Of a stretch of 64,000 bases of DNA, positions 32,541 to 42,022 are shown piece by piece. Under the pieces are notes generated by a model that was not told the origin of the DNA, did no database searches, and was given only the letters and a program-made list of their open reading frames with translations. Source of the stretch: JADKIH01 sp031417395 (GTDB lineage: Bacteria > Bacteroidota > Bacteroidia > AKYH767-A > 2013-40CM-41-45); NCBI GenBank assembly GCA_031417395.1, contig JANOVM010000030.1:62001-126000 (forward strand), given 5' to 3'. A program made the position numbers and the translations under genes. Within the stretch, counting starts at the first letter, position 1, and each line of letters opens with the position of its first letter.

Positions 32541-34631
32541 TCAATAAGCCCCTGCCCTTTTCCTTAAAAACCATTCCAGAGTCAGAAGTCCAAGAATGAT
32601 ATAAAAAATAAGTTTCCAATCAACGAGATCCCGAAGCTTATAATGAGAATAGGTAATTGTCTTAATATCGTCTCTGGAAAGTAGTGCTTTACTTAAGTCA
32701 TCAATTTGCTTAGGAAAAAACATAGTACCGCCGCTTTGCGAAGCAAGTGAGAATAGGAGTTGATGATCTGCAACAGTTTCAGTTTGTTCAGCCTGAAGTG
32801 CAGCTACGCTAAGTTCTCCTTCTGCATTGTAAAGCTTATCACCGATTTTTACGTTTGCTTTATAACGGTATTGACCCGGTGGAAAGTAACCGGCATTTAA
32901 CGTATAGCTTTTTTCTGTTTTAGAAAAAGTATATGAAAAGGACTTTTTATCACTGTTGAAAAGTGAAATACTGATATCGGGAGCATTGATAAGTTCATAA
33001 TTATCATCGTAAGCTTCAGCATCCAGTGTTACAGGTTCATTTTCAGAAAAAGTGGTTTTGTTGATCAGGCGAAAATGAGTTTTGTTTTCTTTCACGCTTA
33101 GATTTTGAACGGATTTTAATAACCATTCGTTAAAGGAATTGAAATTGTTATTTGCTGAATAGTCACTAATCCGCCATCTCCAAATTCCTTCTCCGCATAA
33201 AACTCCTTTTCTGAATTCACCATTATCATTAAAAAGCTGTAAAGGCACATTGGTATTAATAGAACCTATTTGTTGTTCCAGTAAAACTGCATTATCTGTT
33301 GTTTGTTTATACTGCCCAAAAGGAGTAAGTAAGGGTGGAAAAGCAGGTATCATTCGTTTTACCTCTTCACTTACTGTGAATCTGGAAAAATCACTATTTA
33401 CAATTGCCTGAACTGTATTTAATTTAGCATTGTCGCCTGCAATTTCAAGTCCGGATTGTGTGTTATTAAAGAGGCTTACGGAAGTCTGAGCACCAAGTAT
33501 AAACCATACAGGAATTCTGCCTGAGTTTATTTGCGAAAGCAGATTGTTTACAGGGTTTGCAGAAGAAGGAAGGTTATGTAGGATAATAAGATTATAATCT
33601 TTGACTTTATCGACCTCCGATGCCATAATTATTTTGACTGAATAATTTTGACTGCTCTCAATTCCTTTTTTTATTGCGGCAAGATCAGGGTGAGGAGAAT
33701 TGGCAACAATTAGAATTTTTTGTTTGCTCTCCACTATTTCAAGGTAAATATCTTGTTGATTATTGACAGTAGTCATTTCCCCTGAAACGGAAGATACTTT
33801 AATTTTGTAGTGAACAAGTCCGGGCTTTTTAGCATCCAGCATAATGGGAATAAGCTGAGAAAAGCGATTCCCGCTGATTGATATATCTCTTGAAAAAAGA
33901 ATGGATGAATCCTGTTGAACAGTAATTTTTGATTTTTCACCGTTACATTGGCGGGCATTAACCGTTACTTCAAGAGGAAAAGAATTTCCGAGATAAACAA
34001 CCTTGTTATAGTTAACTCTTGAAATTAATAGATCTTTCTGAACCGTTGTATCACCAAGAGCAATGGTATACACCGGTACTTTTAGCTCATTATTGTAAAG
34101 AGGACTACTGCCGCGATTGTATAATCCATCGCTGGCAATTACAATAGCGCCCACATTTCTGTTTCCAAATTTAATTGCTAGTTGCTTTTGAAGGGCAGAA
34201 AAATCCGTTTGCTTATCCCTGAACGAATAATCAATTTTATCGCTCACTTTATCACCGAAACTGATAGGTTGAACATCATACCTTTCTTTCAAATCATCCA
34301 TCAACTTGTCCATTGATTTAGCATATCCATCAGGATTAGTATAAAATGCAGAGTCCTTGTTTAAAACAAGGCTCTGAGAATTATCCTGGGCAATAATTAA
34401 AAGTGGCTTCTCCTTTTCCCTGCTAAATGATTTAATTAACGGAGTCAATAAGAGAAGCGACAATATGAAAACAGCCAATGCACGAAAAGCAAAAAGAGTT
34501 GTCCTTAACCATTTATGAATTCCATCGAAAGAATGATCCCGTCGATATAATAGATAGGCATAGACTAAACCTGCAATAATGCAAAATAGAATCCACCATG
34601 TTGGAAGTTCCGTGATTAATTTAAAGTTCAT
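32541..34631 (-). CDS. large membrane protein with a VWA-like region
   Basis: This is a 696-residue protein. Seen: two N-terminal membrane helices (near 12-28 and 48-66), a von Willebrand factor A-like fold (LLIIAQDNSQSL, a MIDAS-like DxSxS variant; GAIVIASDGLYNRGSSPL) to about residue 200, long beta-rich middle domains (LEVTVNARQ, FSENEPVTLDAEAYDD) and a C-terminal membrane helix (LIFYIILGLLTLEWFLRKR). This layout resembles BatA/BatB-like or glutamine-amidotransferase-like membrane proteins of Bacteroidota. The function is unknown and no Bat operon is adjacent. Confidence 0.8.
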   Translation of the reverse strand: MNFKLITELPTWWILFCIIAGLVYAYLLYRRDHSFDGIHKWLRTTLFAFRALAVFILSLLLLTPLIKSFSREKEKPLLIIAQDNSQSLVLNKDSAFYTNPDGYAKSMDKLMDDLKERYDVQPISFGDKVSDKIDYSFRDKQTDFSALQKQLAIKFGNRNVGAIVIASDGLYNRGSSPLYNNELKVPVYTIALGDTTVQKDLLISRVNYNKVVYLGNSFPLEVTVNARQCNGEKSKITVQQDSSILFSRDISISGNRFSQLIPIMLDAKKPGLVHYKIKVSSVSGEMTTVNNQQDIYLEIVESKQKILIVANSPHPDLAAIKKGIESSQNYSVKIIMASEVDKVKDYNLIILHNLPSSANPVNNLLSQINSGRIPVWFILGAQTSVSLFNNTQSGLEIAGDNAKLNTVQAIVNSDFSRFTVSEEVKRMIPAFPPLLTPFGQYKQTTDNAVLLEQQIGSINTNVPLQLFNDNGEFRKGVLCGEGIWRWRISDYSANNNFNSFNEWLLKSVQNLSVKENKTHFRLINKTTFSENEPVTLDAEAYDDNYELINAPDISISLFNSDKKSFSYTFSKTEKSYTLNAGYFPPGQYRYKANVKIGDKLYNAEGELSVAALQAEQTETVADHQLLFSLASQSGGTMFFPKQIDDLSKALLSRDDIKTITYSHYKLRDLVDWKLIFYIILGLLTLEWFLRKRAGAY

Positions 34632-34863
34632 AAAGTCGGCAAAGATAGTAATTCGCTTTGTGGATAATAGGACGATAACGCAATTAGTTTACATCTTAAT
34701 TCTCAAGGGTATTGCTTAAACAATTAACATATTTTAAGGATGAACATTATAGTTCTTTCCTCTTTCGCTAATGATAAGTGCATTCCAATAAACGTTTTTG
34801 TTTAAAGAACAGAATATCACATTTCTATACTAACAAAAAGACCCAATAACTATTAGTTTTGCT

Positions 34864-34871
34864 TACCTTTG
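34864..34871 (+). promoter_or_regulatory. -7 promoter box of rnpB
   Basis: TACCTTTG, a perfect TAnnTTTG box, about 5 bp before the predicted 5' end of the RNase P RNA. No clear -33 element. Confidence 0.7.
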
Positions 34872-34873
34872 TA

Positions 34874-35290
34874 ATGCTGTCGAGTCTGTCGCCTTTTTGA
34901 AAGACAAAGGGAGGAAAGTCCGGGCAACACAGTGCATCCTGCTTCCTAACGGGAAGGTATCCGCCGGTTGGCGGATAACAGAAAGTGCCACAGAAAATAA
35001 CTATCCGCCGAATGTCGGACGAATCCGCCGAAAGGCTGACAAATCCGTCAGATGACGGATAAAGGTGAAAACGTGAGGTAAGAGCTCACGGTAATCGACA
35101 GTGATGCCGGTTACGGGTAAACCTCAGGAGTTGAAAAACCAAATAAGTCATGGTAAAGGGCTGCACGCCCGATTCTTCGGAGCCATGACGGGTAGGTTGA
35201 TTGAGGTGACATGCGAATGTCATCCCAGATAAATGACAGGCATCTTTGCTTCGTGCAAAGGTTACAGAACCCGGCTTATCAGACAGTATT
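34874..35290 (+). ncRNA. rnpB: RNase P RNA (bacterial type A)
   Basis: This is the catalytic RNA that trims the 5' leader of precursor tRNAs together with the RnpA protein. Seen: the conserved 5' block GAGGAAAGTCCGGGC (34911-34925), a P8-like hairpin (CTTCC ... GGAAG), a P9-like hairpin at 34959-34976, the conserved AGTGCCACAGAAAA, the P12 region with several ATCCG(C/T)C hairpins, the GAGGTAAGAGCTCACGGT block, TTACGGGTAAACC, and the 3' ACCCGGCTTAT. P1 forms from GCTGTC (34876-34881) with GACAGT (35282-35287). It lies in the 797-bp gap between two protein genes. The exact ends are predicted to within a few bases. Confidence 0.93.
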
Positions 35291-35326
35291 AAAACAACGT
35301 CCTTCTTCGGAAGGACGTTGTTTTTT
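35291..35326 (+). terminator. rnpB terminator with UUCG tetraloop
   Basis: A perfect 15-bp stem (35291-35305 with 35310-35324) is closed by a c-UUCG-g tetraloop. It has flanking A and T runs and lies 3 bp after P1 of the RNase P RNA. Confidence 0.93.
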
Positions 35327-35397
35327 AAAGTGTATGTCCTGTAAAAAATTAACAAATAATTAAAAAAATACATAGTCAATTAGTGAATTGAGTTTAA

Positions 35398-35405
35398 TAT
35401 TTTTG
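35398..35405 (+). promoter_or_regulatory. -7 promoter box of the TonB receptor gene
   Basis: TATTTTTG, a perfect TAnnTTTG box, 23 bp upstream of the ATG at 35429. The -33 element is unclear. Confidence 0.6.
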
Positions 35406-35428
35406 CGCCCCATATTTATCTTAATTAT

Positions 35429-37792
35429 ATGAATAAAATCTCGTTGTATGTCCTTTTTTTGTTAGCTCTCCCCCTTTCAGGATTTTCTCAACAATTTACC
35501 ATAAGCGGTTTTGTCAAAGAAGAATCAACAGGCGAATCTCTTGTTGGAGCTAATGTTTATCTGAAAGAAAACCTTAAAGGAACCACATCAAATTCCTATG
35601 GCTTTTACTCACTTACCGTTCCGGCTGGTACTTATACTTTAATCTTTTCATTCCTTGGATTTCAGAATCAAGAAATTCCATTGGTGCTTGATAAGGATAT
35701 CAGGCAAAATACTGCATTGAAAAATAGTTTCATTGAAACAAAAGAAGTAACCATAACAGCTGAAAAAGAAGACAGGAACATTCAAAGCACTGAAATGGGA
35801 AGGCAAAAACTGGACATAGAAAAAATTAAAACATTGCCGGCATTTATGGGAGAAGTAGATATATTGAAATCAATTCAATTGCTTCCGGGAGTTTCTTCCG
35901 CCGGTGAAGGTAATAGCGGATTCTATGTCCGAGGTGGTGGCCCTGATCAAAATTTGATTTTATTGGATGAAGCCAATGTTTACAATGCTTCTCATCTTTT
36001 CGGTTTCTTTTCAGTTTTCAATTCAGATGCCATACAAAATGTGACCCTCACCAAAGGAAACATGCCCGCTAATTACGGAGGAAGGCTTGCTTCTGTGCTC
36101 GATATTCAAATGAAAGAAGGGAACAACCAGCGGTTCAGCGGTGAAGGCGGAATCGGTTTTGTTTCATCCCGACTTACATTGGAAGGTCCGATTAAAAAAG
36201 ATACCGGATCGTTTATTATTTCAGCCAGAAGAACATTTATTGATTTATTCTTTGGAAAGCCATTTGTAAGCGAAAGCTCTGATATCAGTGGAAATAAATA
36301 TTTCTTTTACGACCTGAATGCCAAAGTAAATTACCGATTAAGCGATAAAGACCGATTGTTTCTTAGCGGTTATTTCGGAAGAGATGTTTTCAATTTTAAA
36401 AGTCCAAATTCCGATTTTTACATTCGCGTACCCTGGGGTAATGCCACAGCGACAGCGCGATGGAACCATTTATTCGGAAACAATCTATTTTTAAATTCAT
36501 CGTTAATCTACACCAATTACAAATTTGAATTTGAAGGTGGGCAAAATGATTTTAGTTTCAAATTATTTTCGGGTATTACAGATTACAATCTGAAAGAAGA
36601 TTTCACTTGGAATCCCCACCCCAAACATACTGTAAAATTCGGAGGTCAATACATTTTTCATGTTTTTGTACCGAGTAATGCAACAGCAAAATCAGGTGAA
36701 GTGTCCTTTGATATTGGAAAAATACTGCGACAGTATGCTCACGATGCAGCCATTTATTTAAATGATGAATATGAAATAAATGACCGATGGCTTGTAAATG
36801 CAGGCTTACGGCATACTTATTTCCAGCAGGTTGGACCTTTTGACCGGTACATTCTTGATCCGATTTCAGGAAATGCAACGGATACCATAAAATATAAAAC
36901 AGGTGAAAATGTAAAAAGATATTCTCATCTGGAGCCTCGCTTTGCCATACGATATTCTATTAATCATCTTTCATCCCTGAAAGCATCTGTTTCACAAAAC
37001 AATCAATACATACACCTCGCTTCCCTATCGAGTATCTCTTTACCCACAGACACCTGGATACCCAGCAGCGACAAAGTCAAACCACAATCGGGCACTCAAT
37101 ATGCTTTAGGATACTTCAGGAATTTCGGATTGAATACGTATGAATCGTCAGTGGAAGTTTATTATAAAACGATGCAAAACCAAATCGAATATGAAGAAGG
37201 TTTTTTGCCGGAAAATACTGTAAACAGTAACCTTGATAATTATTTTGTAGCAGGTAAAGGCTGGAGTTATGGTTCTGAATTCTTTATTAAAAAAAATAAA
37301 GGAAAATTTAATGGCTGGATTGGTTATACTATTGCGTGGACAAAAAGAAGGTTTCCGGATTTGAATAATGGGAAAACATTTTTTCCAAAATATGACAGAA
37401 GGCACGATGTCTCTATTGTGCTCAGCTATGAAATCAGCAAACGATGGATGCTGGGAGCTACCTGGGTATATGCCACAGGTAATTTAAATACATTTCCGGA
37501 ACGAGTGTTTGTTCTTTCCAACGGTGATATTTTGCAAGATTACGGTGGACAAAGAAATAACTACCGTTTAAGTGCTTATCACCGTATGGATGTCAGTGCT
37601 ACATTGAAAGGAAAACCACATAAGAACTATGAAAATAGTTGGAACTTCTCCATTTTTAATGTTTACAATAGGTATAACCCCTATATTATTTATTTTGACA
37701 CAGATTATTCAAATGATAAGATTACCATTCAGGCTAAACAAATATCATTGTTTCCAATCATTCCAAGTGTAACCTATAATTTCAAATTCTGA
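35429..37792 (+). CDS. TonB-dependent receptor with CarboxypepD_reg-like domain
   Basis: This is a 787-residue outer-membrane receptor. Seen: a signal peptide (1-20), a carboxypeptidase regulatory-like domain at about 22-105 (GFVKEESTGESLVGANVYLKE, NSYGFYSLTVPAGTYTL), a plug at about 115-225 (GEVDILKSIQLLPGVSS, GFYVRGGGPDQNLILLDEANVYN, NYGGRLASVLDIQMKEG) and a beta barrel ending in an aromatic-rich tail (SVTYNFKF). It imports a ligand using TonB energy. Its stop overlaps the start of a DUF4249 lipoprotein gene, a very common pair in this phylum. The substrate is unknown. Confidence 0.95.
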   Translation: MNKISLYVLFLLALPLSGFSQQFTISGFVKEESTGESLVGANVYLKENLKGTTSNSYGFYSLTVPAGTYTLIFSFLGFQNQEIPLVLDKDIRQNTALKNSFIETKEVTITAEKEDRNIQSTEMGRQKLDIEKIKTLPAFMGEVDILKSIQLLPGVSSAGEGNSGFYVRGGGPDQNLILLDEANVYNASHLFGFFSVFNSDAIQNVTLTKGNMPANYGGRLASVLDIQMKEGNNQRFSGEGGIGFVSSRLTLEGPIKKDTGSFIISARRTFIDLFFGKPFVSESSDISGNKYFFYDLNAKVNYRLSDKDRLFLSGYFGRDVFNFKSPNSDFYIRVPWGNATATARWNHLFGNNLFLNSSLIYTNYKFEFEGGQNDFSFKLFSGITDYNLKEDFTWNPHPKHTVKFGGQYIFHVFVPSNATAKSGEVSFDIGKILRQYAHDAAIYLNDEYEINDRWLVNAGLRHTYFQQVGPFDRYILDPISGNATDTIKYKTGENVKRYSHLEPRFAIRYSINHLSSLKASVSQNNQYIHLASLSSISLPTDTWIPSSDKVKPQSGTQYALGYFRNFGLNTYESSVEVYYKTMQNQIEYEEGFLPENTVNSNLDNYFVAGKGWSYGSEFFIKKNKGKFNGWIGYTIAWTKRRFPDLNNGKTFFPKYDRRHDVSIVLSYEISKRWMLGATWVYATGNLNTFPERVFVLSNGDILQDYGGQRNNYRLSAYHRMDVSATLKGKPHKNYENSWNFSIFNVYNRYNPYIIYFDTDYSNDKITIQAKQISLFPIIPSVTYNFKF

Positions 37793-38679
37793 TGAAACGT
37801 AGTAAATATTTAATCTTATCAGGGTTAATAGCCTTGCTCTTTTCATGTGAAAAGAATGTTTCTGTTGATATACCTACAGCAAGTGAAGAAGTTGTTGTTG
37901 AAGGAAGAATTGAAACGGATACATTTCCTATAGTTGTCCTATCAAAAACGCTGCCTTTCTTTGGAGAAATTAATCGCAATGAATTCTTAAATCAAACCAT
38001 TCCCGGTGCAACGGTTATAGTTAGTGATGGAACTTTGACAGACACCCTTTTACAAATTTTACCGGATTACGGAGTATATTTTGGAACACAAATCAGAGGC
38101 CAAGCCGGCAAGTCCTATACATTAAGTGTACAGGTAAATGGAAAAACATTGCGTTCGGTTACAACAATTCCCTATCCGGTAAAACTTGACAGTGTTTGGT
38201 GGAAAGTAAACGGCAATAAAGATTCCCTGGGCTTTGCCTGGGCTCATCTGACCGATCCGGATACTATAGGAAACTGCTATCAATGGCTGGCGCAGCGCAT
38301 TAACAAATATACATACGGCAAAGACATAGGTCGTCAGAAAGATTCTGTCTTCGTAGCCGGTTTGGGGTCAGCTTTTGAAGATAAATTTTTTAACGGGAAA
38401 AGTTTTGATTTTTCTTTTGCTCGAGGTACATTTTCTTTCTCCGATAAAGAAGACGATACTAACGATGAACAATTTTATTTTAAACGCGGCGATACGGTTG
38501 TTGTAAAATATTGCTCCATTGACAGGGCGAGTTTTGAATTTTGGCGTACTGAAGATTCCCAGGTTCAGAGTAACGGCAATCCTTTTGGCTCTCCGGCTCC
38601 TATCTCAACAAATATTAATGGTGGATTAGGTATATGGGCCGGCTATGCACCTCAATATGACACCATTTTTTGTAAATAA
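37792..38679 (+). CDS. DUF4249 lipoprotein partner of the TonB receptor
   Basis: This is a 295-residue lipoprotein. Seen: a lipobox LLFSC with acylated Cys19, then EKNVSVDIPTASEEVVVEGRIETD, typical of DUF4249 proteins, and a mostly beta fold (PVKLDSVWWKVN, DPDTIGNCYQWL, FGSPAPISTNINGGLGIWAGY). The start overlaps the receptor stop by one base (TGATG), so the two are translationally coupled. It is likely attached to the outer membrane and cooperates with the receptor; the ligand is unknown. Confidence 0.92.
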   Translation: MKRSKYLILSGLIALLFSCEKNVSVDIPTASEEVVVEGRIETDTFPIVVLSKTLPFFGEINRNEFLNQTIPGATVIVSDGTLTDTLLQILPDYGVYFGTQIRGQAGKSYTLSVQVNGKTLRSVTTIPYPVKLDSVWWKVNGNKDSLGFAWAHLTDPDTIGNCYQWLAQRINKYTYGKDIGRQKDSVFVAGLGSAFEDKFFNGKSFDFSFARGTFSFSDKEDDTNDEQFYFKRGDTVVVKYCSIDRASFEFWRTEDSQVQSNGNPFGSPAPISTNINGGLGIWAGYAPQYDTIFCK

Positions 38680-39015
38680 ACATTTCTAAATTCAGGTTAT
38701 TCACCCAATGTTTTTTGTTTAAAATTAGGTCAAAAACTAAATTTCAAGAATTCAATTATTTGAAACCTTCAAATACTAATATAGTCTTACACTACTATTT
38801 TTAATTATTATTCAATTCTAAATTTAAAAATCAACTAATTTAAATGATTTTTATTATTTAGGCCAAACGTTTTTTCTAATATCCAAAATAAATACTTTTT
38901 TTTCAAAAATTATTACAGTTGTTCAAATAGGATGAATAACTATTCAACTTTCATCAGAACCTTTTGTATATATGCAATAGTTAAATGAATCAGAAATGGC
39001 TCATGATCTGAAATT
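38680..39015. other. 336-bp AT-rich intergenic region
   Basis: Very AT-rich, with many A and T runs. I see no ORF, RNA signature, repeat or clear consensus promoter. It must carry the promoter of the 39016 gene, but no full TAnnTTTG match is visible. Confidence 0.5.
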
Positions 39016-40125
39016 ATGAAAACACATCATCTATTAAAGCTTTTATTTGTATTCCTGCTGCTTACTAAAACATTAATTGCTCAGGTTGGCATAGGAACTA
39101 CTACCCCTGCTGCTTCTTCCTTGCTGGATTTAACTTCTACAACGAAAGGAATGCTATTGCCCAGGATGACTTTAGCACAAAAGACAGCTATAGCTTCACC
39201 TGCAACAGGACTTGTTATCTATCAGACAGACGGATCAGCAGGAGCATGGTATTACGATGGTAGTGCATGGGCACAAATATCAACTCCGGTGGGAACAGCA
39301 AGCGGAGATTTAAGTGGTACTTATCCCAGTCCAACGGTAGCTAAAATAAATGGCGTAACATTAGGTTCAGCAACTGCAACATCAGGAAACTTATTAATAG
39401 GTAGTGGCACACAATGGGTCACCAAAACAGTGAGCGGTGATGCAACAATTACCTCCTTAGGAGCAGTAACCTTAACAAACGGTGCATCAACGAGAACAAA
39501 TTTAGGATTAGGCACAGGAAACTCACCGACATTTACCGGTTTAACACTTAGCGGACTTTCTACTTCAGGTATAGTAACGAATACAGCAGGGGGAGTTTTA
39601 GGAACAACAAGTGTTATTCCAACATCCAATCTGGGTACCGGTACAGCAAACTCTACAACATTGCTAAGAGGAGATGGTACATGGGCTTCAATGTCTTCAG
39701 CGGGATATCGTACTCTTGTAAACAAAGCATCTGACCAGGCTATTAATTCAACATCGTTTGTTGATGTTTCAGGGCTCAGCTTCTCTGTTACTTCAGGAAC
39801 AACGTATCATTTTCAAGCAATGATAGCCTACACTGCAAATGCTACAGGCGATGGAATTGATTTTAGTGTTACCGGTCCTGCTTCTCCTACCTTCTTAGCG
39901 TATCAGGTTCATCAGCCAAATTCGACAACTTCAGAATATACTTATAATAGTACAACTTATGATGTTGCACCTGCCTCTGTATCAAATTCTATAGTTGCAG
40001 GAAGTATAGCAGTAATAACAGGTGTAATTACGCCATCAGCAAACGGTACATTTATAATCCGTTGTGCTGAAGAATCAGCAAACAGGCATACAGTGAAAGC
40101 TGCCAGCTGTCTTGAATACTGGTAA
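39016..40125 (+). CDS. secreted fibre-like protein of unknown function
   Basis: This is a 369-residue protein with a signal peptide (1-22, ending LIAQ) and the N-terminal motif VGIGTTTPAASSLLDLTSTTKGMLLPRMT seen at the start of many Bacteroidota secreted fibre-like proteins. Residues 75-235 are low-complexity Gly/Ser/Thr/Asn sequence with tail-fibre-like phrases (GDLSGTYPSPTVAKING, NSTTLLRGDGTWAS). The last 130 residues form a beta domain ending CLEYW, resembling phage tail-fibre tips. No T9SS sorting domain is visible. It is probably a surface-exposed or secreted structural or binding protein and is followed by a T9SS cargo gene 84 bp later. Confidence 0.75.
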   Translation: MKTHHLLKLLFVFLLLTKTLIAQVGIGTTTPAASSLLDLTSTTKGMLLPRMTLAQKTAIASPATGLVIYQTDGSAGAWYYDGSAWAQISTPVGTASGDLSGTYPSPTVAKINGVTLGSATATSGNLLIGSGTQWVTKTVSGDATITSLGAVTLTNGASTRTNLGLGTGNSPTFTGLTLSGLSTSGIVTNTAGGVLGTTSVIPTSNLGTGTANSTTLLRGDGTWASMSSAGYRTLVNKASDQAINSTSFVDVSGLSFSVTSGTTYHFQAMIAYTANATGDGIDFSVTGPASPTFLAYQVHQPNSTTSEYTYNSTTYDVAPASVSNSIVAGSIAVITGVITPSANGTFIIRCAEESANRHTVKAASCLEYW

Positions 40126-40209
40126 TTTACAGATAAGAATAATAAATCGTAATCCATTGAGTCATTTAATAAATGAAGGCTCCATAAAAAGATTAGATAC
40201 AGTCGGAGG

Positions 40210-41895
40210 ATGAAGTTTCCTATTATTAATAAAAATATTTCTGCTAACTTAATTCCGGCTACGCTGGCATTTTTCGTTATATACCTGCTTAATACAGAAA
40301 GTGCAAAAGCAGGAAATGATAACGATGGAAATGTCTTTTTCTCTACTCATGAAAAGCTAGTTGATAAACCTCTTTTATCAAATACTAAAAAGGCACTACT
40401 ACCTAATCATCCAATTACAATGTATAGGGTGGGTTACGTAGACTTAACCAATACAGGAATTTTATATATCAGTTCAGGCACAACAATGGCATCTGAAGGG
40501 TCTGTTATAACAAACGCTTCAGGAAATACAGAAGTCAATGGAGATCTGTATATAAAAGGTGATTTTACAAATAATGGAACTTTTACAAGAGACAATGGAA
40601 AGGTTATTTTCTGGGACCTGGATGATCAGCTTATAAACGGATCATCGAGCACAATTTTTTATAATGTAGAGCTTAATAAGTCTCCGGGAAAAGCTACTAT
40701 GACTTCAAATTTAGAAGTTACAAATAGTATAAATCTAATTAACGGCAGACTTGACCTGAATGGCTATACACTTACCATTAGCAATGCTGCTACCTCAGCC
40801 ATGTCTTATACGAATGGATATGTTAAGTCAGAGCTGACCAATAATTCAGGCAAGCTGCAATGGAACATAGGCAGCACTACAGGCGCACATACTATACCTT
40901 TTGGAACAATATCCGATGTAGTAATTCCGTTAACGCTCAATCTTACAGCAGGAACAATTGGTAATGTTACAGCTTCAACCTACCCAACTGCAGCGAACAA
41001 CACTCCTTATCCTGTAACTCCGGATTCCGTTCATCAAATGAGAGATTCCCTGTTTAATGACAATAGTGCAAATGTTGTGGATCGCTTCTGGCAAATCAAT
41101 AAAACAGGTGGCAGTGGTACATTGACGGTTACTTTTACTTATGGTCCCGGTGAAGAACCGACAAATGGTGAAAACGGTTTAGTGGCACAGTTATATAATA
41201 GTACAATGAAAGGCTGGATTGCCCCGCTTTCATCGCAATCGGCCAATACAGCAAACAATACCGTTACAACTCCCGGTGTTTCTAATTATGGGCCATTTAC
41301 GCTATCTAAAAATACGTCAACATTACCAATAGAATTATTAAGTTTTACTGCAAAAGTAAACAGTGAAAAACAGGTTGATCTTAACTGGAGTGCTGCAGCT
41401 GAAATAAATAACGACTATTTTACTATTCAAAAATCCAAAGACCTTGTAAATATAGAAGATCTTGAAAATATTAATGGTGCAGGTAACACTTCACAAACAC
41501 AATATTATCATACAGTTGATAAAAACCCTTACAAAGGAGATTCATATTACAGGTTAAAACAAACAGATTACGACGGAAATGTAAAGTATTATGACTGGCG
41601 AAATGTTACGATCATTGATAATGAAAATAAAAGGGATTTGGTAGTGGATAATGTTTACCCAAATCCGTTTAAAGATGAAATTAAGATAGACTATTCCATA
41701 TTTAAGTCCGGTGAAGTCAACATGCAGTTGATAAATGAATCAGGTCAGCTCATTTTTAACGATAGAGTTCAAGCTTCTGAAGGAATAAATTCATATGTGT
41801 ATTCTGACGATAAAGGGCTTTCTGAAGGTATTTACTATTTTAAGATCGTTTATAATGAATTCACAAAAACGATTAAGGTAATTATGAAAAATTAA
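40210..41895 (+). CDS. T9SS type A cargo protein
   Basis: This is a 561-residue secreted protein. Seen: a signal peptide (about residues 1-36), a right-handed beta-helix-like or autotransporter-like section rich in Asn/Gly/Thr (residues 70-240: GDLYIKGDFTNNGTFTRDNGKVIFW), the common TLPIELLSFTAKVN...VDLNWSAAAEINNDYFTIQKS domain (about 372-470), and a T9SS sorting domain at about 485-561 (VDNVYPNPFKDEIKIDYS). Any activity is unknown. A terminator follows at 41914. Confidence 0.87.
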   Translation: MKFPIINKNISANLIPATLAFFVIYLLNTESAKAGNDNDGNVFFSTHEKLVDKPLLSNTKKALLPNHPITMYRVGYVDLTNTGILYISSGTTMASEGSVITNASGNTEVNGDLYIKGDFTNNGTFTRDNGKVIFWDLDDQLINGSSSTIFYNVELNKSPGKATMTSNLEVTNSINLINGRLDLNGYTLTISNAATSAMSYTNGYVKSELTNNSGKLQWNIGSTTGAHTIPFGTISDVVIPLTLNLTAGTIGNVTASTYPTAANNTPYPVTPDSVHQMRDSLFNDNSANVVDRFWQINKTGGSGTLTVTFTYGPGEEPTNGENGLVAQLYNSTMKGWIAPLSSQSANTANNTVTTPGVSNYGPFTLSKNTSTLPIELLSFTAKVNSEKQVDLNWSAAAEINNDYFTIQKSKDLVNIEDLENINGAGNTSQTQYYHTVDKNPYKGDSYYRLKQTDYDGNVKYYDWRNVTIIDNENKRDLVVDNVYPNPFKDEIKIDYSIFKSGEVNMQLINESGQLIFNDRVQASEGINSYVYSDDKGLSEGIYYFKIVYNEFTKTIKVIMKN

Positions 41896-41913
41896 TCCTT
41901 TTCAAAATATATG

Positions 41914-41954
41914 AAAATCTGAAAAATAGAAAAGCTAAAAGTTCAGATTTTTTT
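41914..41954 (+). terminator. intrinsic terminator after the T9SS cargo gene
   Basis: A perfect 10-bp stem (AAAATCTGAA at 41914-41923, TTCAGATTTT at 41942-41951) has an 18-nt loop and is followed by Ts. Confidence 0.65.
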
Positions 41955-42001
41955 ACAGCTTTTCCTTCGATAAATTACTTTTTTTACATTCTGCGAATTA
42001 T

Positions 42002-42009
42002 TACCTTTC
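42002..42009 (+). promoter_or_regulatory. -7 promoter box of the zinc metallopeptidase gene
   Basis: TACCTTTC, 7 of 8 matches to TAnnTTTG, 13 bp before the ATG at 42023. Confidence 0.45.
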
Positions 42010-42022
42010 GCAAAAAAAGATC

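Noticed and set aside
35086..35379. 97-codon open frame on the minus strand in the rnpB region
   Set aside because: It is antisense to the RNase P RNA and its terminator; the RNA explains the conservation.
38680..39015. possible small RNA or regulatory element in the AT-rich gap
   Set aside because: No conserved RNA signature, hairpin or complete promoter could be identified by eye.
39016..40125. prophage remnant
   Set aside because: Only one fibre-like protein with a secretion signal is present; no integrase, terminase or structural phage gene is nearby.
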